Shown: piece after piece, positions 16,764-26,455 of the stretch | How the letters are laid out: the number at the start of each line of letters is the position of its first letter | Position numbering within the stretch: the stretch's first letter is position 1 | Assembly (NCBI GenBank): GCA_048265185.1 | Contig: JBLXBZ010000008.1 | Span: 62,001 to 126,000 of the forward strand | Length of the DNA stretch: 64,000 nt | Direction: 5' to 3' | Origin: JBLXBZ01 sp048265185 | GTDB lineage: Bacteria; Pseudomonadota; Alphaproteobacteria; Rhizobiales; Stappiaceae | Notes under the pieces: generated by a model | What the model was told of the DNA's origin: nothing | Databases searched by the model: none | What the model saw: only the letters and a program-made list of their open reading frames with translations | Made by a program: the position numbers and the translations under genes

Positions 16764-16767
<4 letters not shown>
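16702..16767 (+). other. 21-codon ORF where parA would be expected
   Basis: ATG at 16702 overlaps the repA stop and its TGA overlaps the DUF2840 ATG at 16764, both as ATGA. The product would start MTAALDALRPRS. In related elements a ParA-type partition ATPase gene usually sits between repA and the DUF2840 gene. Here only this short frame remains, suggesting either loss of parA or a variant lacking it. Confidence 0.4.
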
Positions 16768-17261
<494 letters not shown>

Positions 17262-17413
17262 CCATGCCATACCCGATCTTGATAGGCGCGGCAATCATTT
17301 ATCGAAACAAAAGAGGGCGGGGTGAGAATTTTCAACAGCCCGTCCTAAGGAATGCGCCGGGCGAGGGCGTCGATCTCTGGCGGCGCCGTTGCGTTTTTCT
17401 TGCGCCTTTTCAA

Positions 17414-18325
17414 TCAAAAAAGCGGGGCTTCGTCGGCAAGCCCCAATTGCCGGCGTGCGGCGATCAAGGTGTTGGCCATAAGCATGGCGATGGTCATGGG
17501 GCCGACGCCGCCGGGGACGGGCGTAATGGCGCCGGCGATATTTTGCGCGCTTTCAAAGTCGACGTCGCCTACAAGTCTACTTTTGCCTTCACCCTTTTCC
17601 GGCGCAGCGATGCGGTTGATGCCGACGTCGATGACGGTCGCCCCCGGCTTGAGCCATTCGCCCCGGATCATTTGCGCGCGCCCTACCGCGGCAATGACGA
17701 TATCGGCGGCGCCAATCACCTGTGGTAGATCGCGGGTGCGGCTATGGGCGATGGTGACGGTGCAATTCTCTTGAAGCAAAAGTTGGGCGACGGGCTTGCC
17801 GACAATGTTGGAGCGTCCAACGACAATTGCGTTCAGGCCGGACAAATCAGCTCCGAGGGCGCGTTTGGTCAATAGAACGGAGCCTGCCGGAGTGCAGGGG
17901 ACAAGCGCTTTGTCGGTTTGGCCGGAGCTGAGAAGACCGACGTTGATGGGATGGAAGCCGTCCACGTCTTTTTCCGGCTTGATGAGCTGAAGCACCTTGC
18001 CTTCGCTAATATGTTTGGGCAGGGGCAGCTGCACGAGTATGCCGTGAACCTGCGGGTCATCGTTCAGCGTCTCCACCAGCGACAGAATCGCGGCTTCGTC
18101 GGTGTCGGCGCTCAAGGAATGTTGCACGGAGTGAAAACCACACTTCTCGGCCATGCGTCCCTTGTTGCGCACATAAACCTGACTGGCGGGGTCCTCGCCG
18201 ACGAGCACCACCGCAAGGCCGGGCTTATGGCCGGTTTGCGCCTCGAGTCGCGCGGCGCGGTTGCTGATTTCATCGGTGACGGAGGCCGCCACTGCTTTTC
18301 CATCAATGATTACAGCCTGGCTCAT
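17414..18325 (-). CDS. folD: Bifunctional methylenetetrahydrofolate dehydrogenase / methenyltetrahydrofolate cyclohydrolase
   Basis: 303 residues, the standard FolD length. It interconverts 5,10-methylene-THF, 5,10-methenyl-THF and 10-formyl-THF in the cytosol, using NADP, and feeds purines, fMet-tRNA and C1 metabolism. Visible are YVRNKGRMAEKCG with the catalytic lysine region, VQLPLPKH, the Rossmann motif VVGRSNIVGKP, and the C-terminal signature PGGVGPMTIAMLMANT. The start at 18325 (MSQAVIIDGK) fits the family. Its 3' end doubles as the terminator stem. Methylotrophs use this pathway for formate-derived C1 units, consistent with other genes here but not specific. Confidence 0.97.
   Translation of the reverse strand: MSQAVIIDGKAVAASVTDEISNRAARLEAQTGHKPGLAVVLVGEDPASQVYVRNKGRMAEKCGFHSVQHSLSADTDEAAILSLVETLNDDPQVHGILVQLPLPKHISEGKVLQLIKPEKDVDGFHPINVGLLSSGQTDKALVPCTPAGSVLLTKRALGADLSGLNAIVVGRSNIVGKPVAQLLLQENCTVTIAHSRTRDLPQVIGAADIVIAAVGRAQMIRGEWLKPGATVIDVGINRIAAPEKGEGKSRLVGDVDFESAQNIAGAITPVPGGVGPMTIAMLMANTLIAARRQLGLADEAPLF
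17415..17444 (-). terminator. Rho-independent terminator overlapping the folD 3' end
   Basis: On the minus strand GGGGCTT (17444-17438) pairs with AAGCCCC (17430-17424) around a 7-nt loop, followed by GCTTTTTTGA. The T tract itself encodes the last Leu-Phe codons and stop of folD. The element-derived DNA and tRNA lie beyond it. Confidence 0.75.
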
Positions 18326-18556
18326 GGCGTTATCGTCCCATCATGTTGGTTATGCTTGTCAAGAAGCAGAGGGACTATCCGTCGTCAAGGCGTATGAGGG
18401 GGGGAGATGAAAATTATCGCTATTTTGAACATGCGGACGGCGGCGAGAGGTGGAGGAAGCGCCATGGGGCGCACGCCCAAAGCGGGGCGGATCTTGTTTT
18501 TCGCCTGCGCGTCTGTCAGGACATTGGCTGTGAAATTATACGCGCAGGAGCATCGC

Positions 18557-19027
18557 ATGAGCCAGAATTCCTCCCCATCGCGGACCGTAAGCGTCACATT
18601 TCGCCGTCTCTCCCATGGCGCGGATCTGCCGGAGCCTGCGTATCAAAGCGCCGGGGCGGCCGGGTTGGACCTATTGGCGGCGGTGGATGCGCCGATGATC
18701 TTGCAGCCGGGAAGCTACGCTCTGATTCCAAGCGGCGTCGCCATCGCCTTGCCCGAAGGGTATGAAGCGCAGGTTCGTCCCCGCTCGGGGCTGGCCGCTA
18801 AGCACGGGGTCACGGTTCTCAATTCCCCGGGCACCGTCGACGCGGATTATCGCGGTGAAATCAAAGTTCTTCTGATCAACCATGGCGCGGCCCCTCATGT
18901 GATAGAGCGCGGCGCGCGAATTGCGCAAATGGTCATTGCGCCGGTCATGCAGGCCCATTTGGTGGAAGTTACGGAATTGGATGAAACGCTTCGGGGCGTT
19001 GGAGGGTTTGGCTCAACAGGTTCGTAG
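18557..19027 (+). CDS. dut: Deoxyuridine 5'-triphosphate nucleotidohydrolase (dUTPase)
   Basis: 156 residues, matching trimeric dUTPases. It hydrolyses dUTP to dUMP and PPi, keeping uracil out of DNA and supplying dUMP for thymidylate synthesis. All five motifs are visible: AAGLDLLAAV, RPRSGLAAKHG, the uridine-binding hairpin with SPGTVDADYRGEI, ERGARIAQMVI, and the C-terminal RGVGGFGSTG arm that closes over the active site. The ATG at 18557 has GCAGGAG seven bases upstream. A longer frame from 18407 adds 50 unrelated residues and is rejected. The gene is divergent from folD and stands alone. Confidence 0.95.
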   Translation: MSQNSSPSRTVSVTFRRLSHGADLPEPAYQSAGAAGLDLLAAVDAPMILQPGSYALIPSGVAIALPEGYEAQVRPRSGLAAKHGVTVLNSPGTVDADYRGEIKVLLINHGAAPHVIERGARIAQMVIAPVMQAHLVEVTELDETLRGVGGFGSTGS

Positions 19028-19200
19028 GCGCTTGGAATGTGACATGGAATAACATTCCATTGGTTTAAGGATAATTGAAATTAAATTCTCTAAAGTCCTG
19101 TCGTCGCGCGTGTTGGCGATGTCGCGCTGGCTTGAGCGGGGGGGTACACTTTGGCCCAATTTAAAGCTGAATTCGGTCGTAAGATGCAAGGAGACAGATT

Positions 19201-20163
19201 ATGAGTGAGCGGAAATCTGGGCGTGGCCGGATTTATTCATCATTGACGGAAACCGTCGGTGACACGCCTCTGGTGCGGCTTGAGCGTTTTGCTAAGGCCA
19301 AGGGCGTTGGCGCCGAGTTGGTCGCCAAATTGGAGTTTTTCAACCCGCTGGCCAGCGTGAAAGACCGGATCGGGGTGGCGATGGTTGAGGCCATGGAGGC
19401 CAGCGGCCAAATCAGGCCGGGCGAGACCACTTTGATCGAACCCACCTCGGGCAACACCGGCATTGCGCTGGCTTTTGTGGCGGCGGCGAAAGGCTATCGC
19501 CTGATTTTGGTGATGCCGGAGACAATGTCTATTGAGCGGCGCAAAATGCTGAAGCTTCTTGGCGCTGAGCTGGAGCTCACCGAGGGACCTAAAGGCATGA
19601 AAGGCGCCATTGCGCGCGCGCAGGAACTGCTTGGCGAAATTGAAGGCTCGGTCATGCCGCAGCAATTCGAGAATGAGGCCAATCCTGAAATTCATCGTAA
19701 AACCACGGCTGAGGAAATTTGGAACGATACGAACGGCGCTCTTGACGTATTCGTCTCCGGCATTGGCACAGGGGGCACCATCACCGGCGTTTCGCAAGTG
19801 TTGAAAGAACGTAAGCCCGATTTGCATGTGGTCGCCGTGGAGCCGGCCGACAGTCCGGTTCTGTCCGGCGGCGCGCCGGGGCCGCATAAAATTCAGGGAA
19901 TTGGCGCAGGGTTTGTTCCGGGTGTACTGGATACGGGCGTCTATGACGAAGTGGCGACAGTGACCAATGAGGAAGCTCTTGCCTGCGCGCGCGAAGTCGC
20001 TCGTATCGAAGGGCTTCCGGTGGGGATTTCCTCTGGAGCGGCGCTGGCGGCGGCGGTGAAAATCGGCGCGCGTCCTGAAATGGCGGGTAAGCGGATCGTG
20101 ATCATCGTTCCAAGTTTCGCCGAACGTTATTTGTCCACGGCGCTATTTGACGGGTTGGAGTGA
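19201..20163 (+). CDS. cysK: Cysteine synthase (O-acetylserine sulfhydrylase)
   Basis: 320 residues of the PLP fold-type II family. It makes cysteine and acetate from O-acetylserine and sulfide. Motifs: NPLASVKDRIG with the PLP-binding lysine, the substrate loop TSGNTGIAL, the phosphate-binding glycine loop GTGGTITG, and SSGAAL near the C-terminus. The ATG follows AAGGAGAC by about seven bases. The gene is monocistronic: a 173-bp leader precedes it and a strong terminator follows it. Length and motifs fit the CysK type better than CysM or cystathionine synthases. Confidence 0.95.
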   Translation: MSERKSGRGRIYSSLTETVGDTPLVRLERFAKAKGVGAELVAKLEFFNPLASVKDRIGVAMVEAMEASGQIRPGETTLIEPTSGNTGIALAFVAAAKGYRLILVMPETMSIERRKMLKLLGAELELTEGPKGMKGAIARAQELLGEIEGSVMPQQFENEANPEIHRKTTAEEIWNDTNGALDVFVSGIGTGGTITGVSQVLKERKPDLHVVAVEPADSPVLSGGAPGPHKIQGIGAGFVPGVLDTGVYDEVATVTNEEALACAREVARIEGLPVGISSGAALAAAVKIGARPEMAGKRIVIIVPSFAERYLSTALFDGLE

Positions 20164-20199
20164 TTTCTCACGCGCGTTTGATAATATGAAAAATAAACG

Positions 20200-20235
20200 C
20201 CCCGCCGAAAGCCTTTCGGCGGGGTCGCTTTTTTT
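20200..20235 (+). terminator. Rho-independent terminator after cysK
   Basis: CCCCGCCGAAA (20200-20210) pairs with TTTCGGCGGGG (20214-20224) around GCC, an 11-bp perfect stem, followed by TCGC and a run of seven T at 20229-20235. It sits between the convergent cysK and trpS genes. Confidence 0.9.
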
Positions 20236-20265
20236 GGGTTTATGGATGGATTTCGAAACTTGAAA

Positions 20266-21351
20266 TCAAAGGCCCTTGCGGCTGGGAAGCAGGCCAATGA
20301 TTTGACGCACGTCGCGAAGAACGGGCGCCGCGATCGCCGCCGCCTTTTCCGCGCCTTCGCCAAGAATCTGATCGATTTCGGTTGGATCCGCCATCAGTCG
20401 CCGCATTTCTTCGCTAATTGGCGAGAGCTTTGAGACCGCTAGATCTGACAGCGCCGGCTTGAAAGTTGAGAATTGCTGGCCTTGAAACTCCGTAAGCACG
20501 TCTTGCTTGCTCTGGCCGGACAGCGAGGCGTAGATGCCCACCAGATTATCCGCTTCAAGTCTGCCCTTCAAACCGTCAAGCTCTCCTGGCAGAGCCTCCG
20601 GATCAGTTTTCGCTTTTTTGATCTTTTTGGAGATGGCGTCGGCGTCATCGGTGAGATTGATGCGCGACAGGTCTGAGGGATCCGACTTTGACATTTTCCT
20701 CGAGCCGTCGCGCAAAGACATGACGCGGGTGGCGGGGCCGGCGATCATGGGTTCGGTCAGCGGGAAATAGAGTTGATCGGGCAGTTCCGGCGACGGGGTC
20801 GGATTATCAACGCCAAGGCCAAGTTCGGCGACGCGTTCGGCGAAGTCGTTGTTGAATTTCTGCGCGATGTCTCGGGTGAGCTCCAGATGTTGCTTTTGAT
20901 CATCGCCCACAGGCACGTGGGTGGCGCGATAAGCCAGAATATCCGCGGCCATGAGGCTTGGATAGGCGAAAAGTCCCACCGAGGCGTTTTCACGATTCTT
21001 GCCGGCTTTTTCTTTGAATTGGGTCATGCGGTTAAGCCATCCCATCCGCGCCACGCAGTTGAAAATCCATGCAAGCTCTGCGTGTTCTTTCACCTGACTT
21101 TGGTTGAATATGATGGATTTTTTGGGATCGACCCCGGCGGCGAGATAGGCTGCGGTGACTTCGCGGGTGGCGCGGGTCAATTCCACAGGGTCTTGCCATG
21201 TGGTGATGGCGTGCAGATCGACCACGCAGAAAATTGAAGGCATTTCATCTTGCAGTGGAACCCAGCGCGAGACGGCGCCTAGATAGTTTCCCAGATGCAG
21301 GTTGCCCGTTGGCTGAACGCCGGAGAAAATACGTGGCTGAAATTCACTCAT
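20266..21351 (-). CDS. trpS: Tryptophanyl-tRNA synthetase
   Basis: 361 residues, a class I aminoacyl-tRNA synthetase charging tRNA-Trp. The HIGH-type motif is GNLHLGN in the stretch FSGVQPTGNLHLGNYLG at the N-terminus, and the KMSKS motif is KMSKSDPSD in the last third. The length fits bacterial TrpRS. It lies 152 bp downstream of murJ on the same strand. murJ-trpS adjacency is frequent in alphaproteobacteria, so cotranscription with glnD-murJ is likely. The start MSEFQPRIFSG agrees with the family. Confidence 0.96.
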   Translation of the reverse strand: MSEFQPRIFSGVQPTGNLHLGNYLGAVSRWVPLQDEMPSIFCVVDLHAITTWQDPVELTRATREVTAAYLAAGVDPKKSIIFNQSQVKEHAELAWIFNCVARMGWLNRMTQFKEKAGKNRENASVGLFAYPSLMAADILAYRATHVPVGDDQKQHLELTRDIAQKFNNDFAERVAELGLGVDNPTPSPELPDQLYFPLTEPMIAGPATRVMSLRDGSRKMSKSDPSDLSRINLTDDADAISKKIKKAKTDPEALPGELDGLKGRLEADNLVGIYASLSGQSKQDVLTEFQGQQFSTFKPALSDLAVSKLSPISEEMRRLMADPTEIDQILGEGAEKAAAIAAPVLRDVRQIIGLLPSRKGL

Positions 21352-21503
21352 TTTTATTTCCCTTAGTATGGACCCATGGGATCGCGCTTATCCAAGGCCG
21401 CTGCGATGGACAGGGCGATTTATGGACAAGCCCAGAGGTTTGCGCAAGGGCGCGGAAGGCGGCGCGCCGGAAAATCAACGCCTGTTTTTCTGATGCGCTG
21501 GCT

Positions 21504-23078
21504 TTAAGGGGCGGGCGGCGTCTTGCGACGGAGCTTTCGGGCGTAGGCGAGTAGATTCACCGCGCCGGTGAGTTGGACGAACAGGGCGAAGAGCGCCACG
21601 CCGCCGCCAATGAGAGCTCCAAGCGCGGTGACCTTGGTTGGGAGGGTGGGGGAAAGCAAATAAGGGGTCATCAGCCCGGAGCCGAAGTAAAGCGCCACGC
21701 CCATTAAAACGCTGGCGAGAGCCAGAAGTGGCAGGCGGCGTTTGAGTGCGGCGTCGGCGATAAAGTGACCACGGCGCCATAAGACAAATCCAAGCAGACC
21801 TGTATTGATCCATCCTGCAGCGGAGGCGGCCAGAGCAATGCCCACGTGGTGAAGGAAAGGCGCGAGCGCCAGAGCGCCCGCCACATTGACCAGCATGCCG
21901 GCCCCGGCGAACCACATGGGGGTGCGCGTGTCTTCTCGGGCGAAGAAGCCCGGCGACAGCACTTTGTTGAGCACGAAAGCGGGCAGTCCGATGGCGTAGG
22001 CGGCGAGGGCGGCGGCGGTGGCGTCGGCGGCGGCGGCGTCAAACGCGCCGCGCTGGAACAAAACGGTGACGATGGGCAAGGGAATCGCCAGAAGCGCGAT
22101 TGCGGCTGGGAGCGTGAGGGCTAATGCGAATTCCATCGCCCGGTTTTGACTATGCTGCACTAAATCGTCTCGGCCGGCGCGGAACTGGCGGGAGAGATCG
22201 GGCAGGAGCACGACGCCGATGGCGATGCCCACGACGCCAAGGGGAAGTTGATAAACCCGGTCGGCGTAATAAAGATAGGCGACGGCGCTGGCTTGGGTGG
22301 AGGCGATGATCGTGCCGACGACAATATTGATCTGGGTGATGCCGCCGGCCACAACGCCGGGAATTCCGAGGCGCAGCAGGCGTTTGACATTGGGGGTGAA
22401 GCGGGGGCGCTTGAGCGGGATCGAAAATCCCATGCGCCGCACGGCGATGATCAAAAGCGCCAGTTGAACGAAACCGGCGATGGCCACGCCCACGGAGAGC
22501 AACAGGCCGATTGAGCGCTCGTCTTCCGGCGCGAGCCAGCCGATTGTCAGCAGCACGGCGATCATGACCACATTCAGCATGACCGGAGCGAAAGCGGCGG
22601 CGGCGAAATGGCGGAAGGTGTTTAGGATTCCTGACAGAAAGGCGACAAGGGACAGGCACATGAGATAGGGGAACGCGATCCGCGACATGAGAACGGTGAG
22701 GTCGAATTTCGACGGATCGTCTCCAAAGCCCGGTGCGAGCGCCCATACGAGAACCGGCATGGCGATTTCCGCGAATGCGCAGACCAATAGCAGCGCCCAA
22801 AAAAGAGCGGCGAGAATTTCACCGGCGAACCGGCGCGCGCCTTCTTTGTCCCCGCCCTCTTCAACGGCGCGGGCGAACAGGGGAATGAAGGCGGAGTTGA
22901 ACGCTCCTTCCGCAAAAAGGCGGCGGAAAAGATTGGGGAGGCGGAAGGCGACGAAAAAGGCGTCGGCGACGGGCCCTGCGCCGATAAAGGCGGCGATCAT
23001 GACGTCACGGGCGAAGCCAAGAACCCGGCTCAACATGGTGGCGCCGCCAACTGTGGCGAAATTTTTCAGCATCGACAT
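21504..23078 (-). CDS. murJ: Lipid II flippase MurJ
   Basis: 524 residues with about 14 predicted membrane helices, in the MOP superfamily. MurJ flips lipid II across the inner membrane for peptidoglycan synthesis. Family marks are the N-terminal MLSRVLGFARDVMIAAFIG and ADAFFVAFRLPNLFRRLFAEGAFNSAFIP, with the conserved arginines of the substrate cavity, and the AREDTRTPM loop. It is encoded between glnD and trpS, the usual alphaproteobacterial order. It starts 70 bp after the end of glnD on the same strand. Confidence 0.95.
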   Translation of the reverse strand: MSMLKNFATVGGATMLSRVLGFARDVMIAAFIGAGPVADAFFVAFRLPNLFRRLFAEGAFNSAFIPLFARAVEEGGDKEGARRFAGEILAALFWALLLVCAFAEIAMPVLVWALAPGFGDDPSKFDLTVLMSRIAFPYLMCLSLVAFLSGILNTFRHFAAAAFAPVMLNVVMIAVLLTIGWLAPEDERSIGLLLSVGVAIAGFVQLALLIIAVRRMGFSIPLKRPRFTPNVKRLLRLGIPGVVAGGITQINIVVGTIIASTQASAVAYLYYADRVYQLPLGVVGIAIGVVLLPDLSRQFRAGRDDLVQHSQNRAMEFALALTLPAAIALLAIPLPIVTVLFQRGAFDAAAADATAAALAAYAIGLPAFVLNKVLSPGFFAREDTRTPMWFAGAGMLVNVAGALALAPFLHHVGIALAASAAGWINTGLLGFVLWRRGHFIADAALKRRLPLLALASVLMGVALYFGSGLMTPYLLSPTLPTKVTALGALIGGGVALFALFVQLTGAVNLLAYARKLRRKTPPAP

Positions 23079-23148
23079 GGGCGACGTCTCGATTTGGGCT
23101 TTGAAAGGAAAACACGAAGATTAGGGCAACAAAAAGTGCAGACGCGGA

Positions 23149-25977
23149 TCATGAAGGGAGCGTGCGCTTGGCTTGCGTTCGCGTGTCCTGATCGGTCCCT
23201 TGCGTGTCTTCCACGGCCTCGGTCAGACGCGCGCGAATCGCCTCCTGACGTCCGATGTTAGAGATTTTATGCCCCAGCAAATCGTTGACGTAAAAGACGT
23301 CAACCGCTCGCTCGCCGAATGTGGCGACATGGGCGGAGGCGATGTCAAGATTGAGACCGGAGATCGCCCGCGTCAGGTCGTAAAGCAAGCCCGGGCGATC
23401 AAGACCGGTGATTTCCAGCACGGTGTATCGGTCGGACCATGAATTATTGACGAGCACGTCGGCTTCGACCCGAAAGGCTTTCACTCGGGAGCGCCCTGAT
23501 GATTTACGCGTTATGTGGTCAGGTAGTTTTTCTTCGCCGCGCAACGCTTTTTCGATTAACGAGGTGATCCGCGTTCCCCGCCGTCTTTCATCCGCGTCAT
23601 CTTGCAGTTCGCGAGAAATGAAAATCGTATCCAGAGCGAAGCCGTCCGTGGTGGTGTCGATCTGGGCGTCGACGATATTGGCGCCGGCAAGCGAACAGGC
23701 GCCTGCGATGGTGGATAATAAGCGGGGATGATCTGGCGTGAGAATAGTGATCTCGGTGACGCCCTCAAAGGCGTGGGTGTAAACTTTGGCGGCGAATTGC
23801 TTGCCGTCCCGGTCCGCCTCAAGGATCATTTCCGCATGGGCGGTCTTGCGCGCGGGGGCGACGCGAAGCCAATAGGCGTCGTAATGTCTTTCCAGATAGG
23901 CCTCGCGCGCCGCTTTATCCCAATGCGACAGAGCGACGGTGAGTTCTTCCTTGGCTGAATTGACGCGCTGGCGGCGGGAAAGCTGGCTATGGCCTCCTGT
24001 CAGAAGCGGCTCTGTTTCATAGTAGAGCGTGCGCAGCAACTGGCCTTTCCAGCCATTGAAAACGCCGGGGCCAACGGCGCGAATATCGGCCACCGTCAAA
24101 ACAAGCAGTAGCTTCAGTCGCTCCAGACTTTGCACGATACGGGCGAAATCTTCGATGGTTTTACGGTCTGACAGGTCGCGTGATTGCGCGATCGTGCTCA
24201 TTTCCAAATGATGCTGAATGAGCCAGGCGACCGTTTCCGTCTCCGCCGAGGTCAGGCCGAAGCGAGGGCAAAGGCGACGAGCGATGCGCGCTCCTGCGAT
24301 TGAATGGTCTTCTGGGCGGCCCTTTGCGATGTCGTGCAGGAACACAGCTACATACAGGAGTTTGCGATTTTGTAGGGACTTTATAAGGTTTGTGGAGAGG
24401 GGATGATCCTCGCCCGCGTCGCCATGCTCTATCTCGGCCAGAACCCCGATGGAGCGGATCAAGTGCTCATCCACGGTGTAGTGATGGTACATATTGAACT
24501 GCATCATCGCGACGACTTTGCCGAAGTCCGGCACGAAGCGCCCGAGAACGCCGGTTTCATTCATTTTTCGCAAGATGCTTTCCGGGGCGTTGCGCGAGGT
24601 CAGAACCGAGAGAAAAAGCCTGTTGGCTTCCGGGTCGTCGCGCAATTTGCCGTTGATCAGCTTTAGCGAGCGGCGCACCAGTTTGGTGAGTTCTGGATGG
24701 AGCGTGATGTCCTCGCGTTCGGCGATGGAAAATAATCGGATTAGATTGACCGGGTCTTTTTGAAAAACGTCGGCGTTGAGGGCGTTCAAGCGATTATTAT
24801 CGATGATGAAGTCAGGGAAACCTTTGACTTTCCGTTTTTTCGTGCGGGTTACATTTAAGTTTTGCAGCAAGCGCGTAAGGCCAGGGGCGGATTTCACATG
24901 TTGTTCTTCGAGGGCCGCGCAGAAAATTCGCGTCAGATCTCCGACGTCCTTGGCCACGAGAAAGTAGTGCTTCATGAAGCGCTCCACATCCTTCATGCCA
25001 GGATGCTGCGTGTAACCAAGTCGAATGGCTATTTCGCGCTGAATGTCGAAGGATAGACGTTCTTCCGGCCGGCCGGTGAGGAAGTGCATATGGCAACGCA
25101 CGGCCCAAAGAAAATCATCGCATTTTTTGAACCGCCGATATTCGCTGCGAGAAAACACCCCGGCCTTCACCAGACCGGAACGGGAGCGGACGCGGTAGAA
25201 ATATTTCGAGATCCAGAACAGGGTGTGCAAGTCGCGCAATCCGCCCTTGCCCTCCTTCACGTTCGGTTCGACCAGATAGCGCGTGGCTCCCTGATGGCGG
25301 TGCCTTTCGTCGCGCTCGGCCAGTTTGGCGGCGATGAACTCGGCGCCCGTGCCGGCGACGACTTTTTCATCAAAGCGGGTCATTAGGTCATCGCATAAAG
25401 ATTTGTCGCCCCAGATAAAGCGGGCTTCCAGAATCGCCGTGCGGATCGTCATGTCTGAACGTGACAAACGCAGACACTCATCGATCGAGCGGGTCGCGTG
25501 GCCAACTTTCAACCCCAAATCCCAAAGCATATAGAGAATATATTCTACGATTTGCTCCCCCCAGGGCGTCTGCTTGTAAGGAAGCAAAAACAGGAGGTCC
25601 ACGTCGGAGCAGGGCGCGAGGGTTCCTCGCCCATAACCGCCGACGGCGATGACGGCTATGCGTTCGGCGGAAGATGGGTTGGTCACGCGATAAACGTGAG
25701 AAACCGCAAAATCGTAGATAACCCGAATGATCTCATCTTGAATATGCGACAGGCGTTCGGCGCATCGGATTCCGGCGCCGTCTTCCGTTAAAAGCGCCTC
25801 GACGACCGCGCGCCGCTCCCGTATGACCGCTTTTAGGCGCGCAAGCACTTTTGAGCGGATTTTGGGATCCGAGCCGTCGCCCGCCGCGCTCTCCGTCAGT
25901 GCGGTGAGCTCGCGGCGCAGAGCGTCTGCGTCGATCAAGTCTGGGCCGGATGGTTCTTTTTGCGCTCTGTTCGTCAA
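23149..25977 (-). CDS. glnD: Bifunctional uridylyltransferase / uridylyl-removing enzyme (PII regulator)
   Basis: 942 residues, the full GlnD length. It uridylylates PII proteins when glutamine is low and removes UMP when glutamine is high, setting nitrogen control. Order of domains: nucleotidyltransferase with VGGYGRGTLAPCSDVDLLFL near residue 115-135; a GlnE/GlnD helical region including EPNVKEGKGGLRDLHT; an HD phosphohydrolase domain with FLHDIAKGRPEDHS; and two ACT domains at the C-terminus that sense glutamine, one ending in TTDGFALDTIFISREL and the second beginning YTVLEITGLDRPGLLYDLT. All parts look intact. It heads the glnD-murJ(-trpS) group. Confidence 0.96.
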   Translation of the reverse strand: MTNRAQKEPSGPDLIDADALRRELTALTESAAGDGSDPKIRSKVLARLKAVIRERRAVVEALLTEDGAGIRCAERLSHIQDEIIRVIYDFAVSHVYRVTNPSSAERIAVIAVGGYGRGTLAPCSDVDLLFLLPYKQTPWGEQIVEYILYMLWDLGLKVGHATRSIDECLRLSRSDMTIRTAILEARFIWGDKSLCDDLMTRFDEKVVAGTGAEFIAAKLAERDERHRHQGATRYLVEPNVKEGKGGLRDLHTLFWISKYFYRVRSRSGLVKAGVFSRSEYRRFKKCDDFLWAVRCHMHFLTGRPEERLSFDIQREIAIRLGYTQHPGMKDVERFMKHYFLVAKDVGDLTRIFCAALEEQHVKSAPGLTRLLQNLNVTRTKKRKVKGFPDFIIDNNRLNALNADVFQKDPVNLIRLFSIAEREDITLHPELTKLVRRSLKLINGKLRDDPEANRLFLSVLTSRNAPESILRKMNETGVLGRFVPDFGKVVAMMQFNMYHHYTVDEHLIRSIGVLAEIEHGDAGEDHPLSTNLIKSLQNRKLLYVAVFLHDIAKGRPEDHSIAGARIARRLCPRFGLTSAETETVAWLIQHHLEMSTIAQSRDLSDRKTIEDFARIVQSLERLKLLLVLTVADIRAVGPGVFNGWKGQLLRTLYYETEPLLTGGHSQLSRRQRVNSAKEELTVALSHWDKAAREAYLERHYDAYWLRVAPARKTAHAEMILEADRDGKQFAAKVYTHAFEGVTEITILTPDHPRLLSTIAGACSLAGANIVDAQIDTTTDGFALDTIFISRELQDDADERRRGTRITSLIEKALRGEEKLPDHITRKSSGRSRVKAFRVEADVLVNNSWSDRYTVLEITGLDRPGLLYDLTRAISGLNLDIASAHVATFGERAVDVFYVNDLLGHKISNIGRQEAIRARLTEAVEDTQGTDQDTRTQAKRTLPS

Positions 25978-26083
25978 TGGACCGGTCCCGTCGCCATGTG
26001 GTAATTGAAATTTGAAGGTTCCTTGGCAAAACCTTGCGCTGAATAGTAGTCATGTTCTTATCGCGGAGCGAGACGAAAGCGTC

Positions 26084-26455
26084 TCAAACGCCGTCTTTCG
26101 CCGAGACGACGCGAACTTGATGCAGCAGGTGATTGAGAGATTCTTTTGAGAGTCCGTTTATTTTCATCGCGAGCAGATTAGTCAACTCCGTCGCCTCCGG
26201 AGCCATGCCCGCCGTGTCGATGGTGATTTTTGGGTCGGATATTTCGGCTAGACGTTGCAGCTCTTCCGCCTCGTCCCAGATCACGTTGAAATAGGTGATG
26301 ATCCGCTGAACCATATACCACGTGGGACGCCCGCGCTTGCCATGTTCCAGAGACGATAAATAGGCGCTGGAAACAGAGAGCGCAAAGGCCATCTCTTTGA
26401 GGGAAATGCCGCGTTTCGAACGCAAGTCACGGACTTTCGCTCCAAAGGGGGTCAT
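26084..26455 (-). CDS. XRE-family helix-turn-helix regulator
   Basis: 123 residues. The N-terminal half is a Cro/CI-type HTH: VRDLRSKRGISLKEMAFALS and SSAYLSSLEHGKRGRP. The C-terminal half is helical and may dimerise. It is the last gene in a chain whose neighbours overlap by four bases (ATGA with the Smr gene). This position, behind mltA and smr, is conserved in Hyphomicrobiales, so it is core rather than phage-derived. The regulated genes are unknown. Confidence 0.88.
   Translation of the reverse strand: MTPFGAKVRDLRSKRGISLKEMAFALSVSSAYLSSLEHGKRGRPTWYMVQRIITYFNVIWDEAEELQRLAEISDPKITIDTAGMAPEATELTNLLAMKINGLSKESLNHLLHQVRVVSAKDGV

Noticed and set aside
18407..18556. N-terminal extension of dUTPase from an upstream ATG
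   Set aside because: The 50 extra residues match no dUTPase, and a proper ribosome site precedes ATG 18557.
19028..19200. A riboswitch or T-box upstream of cysK
   Set aside because: No conserved aptamer core or terminator-antiterminator pair could be recognised in the 173-bp leader.
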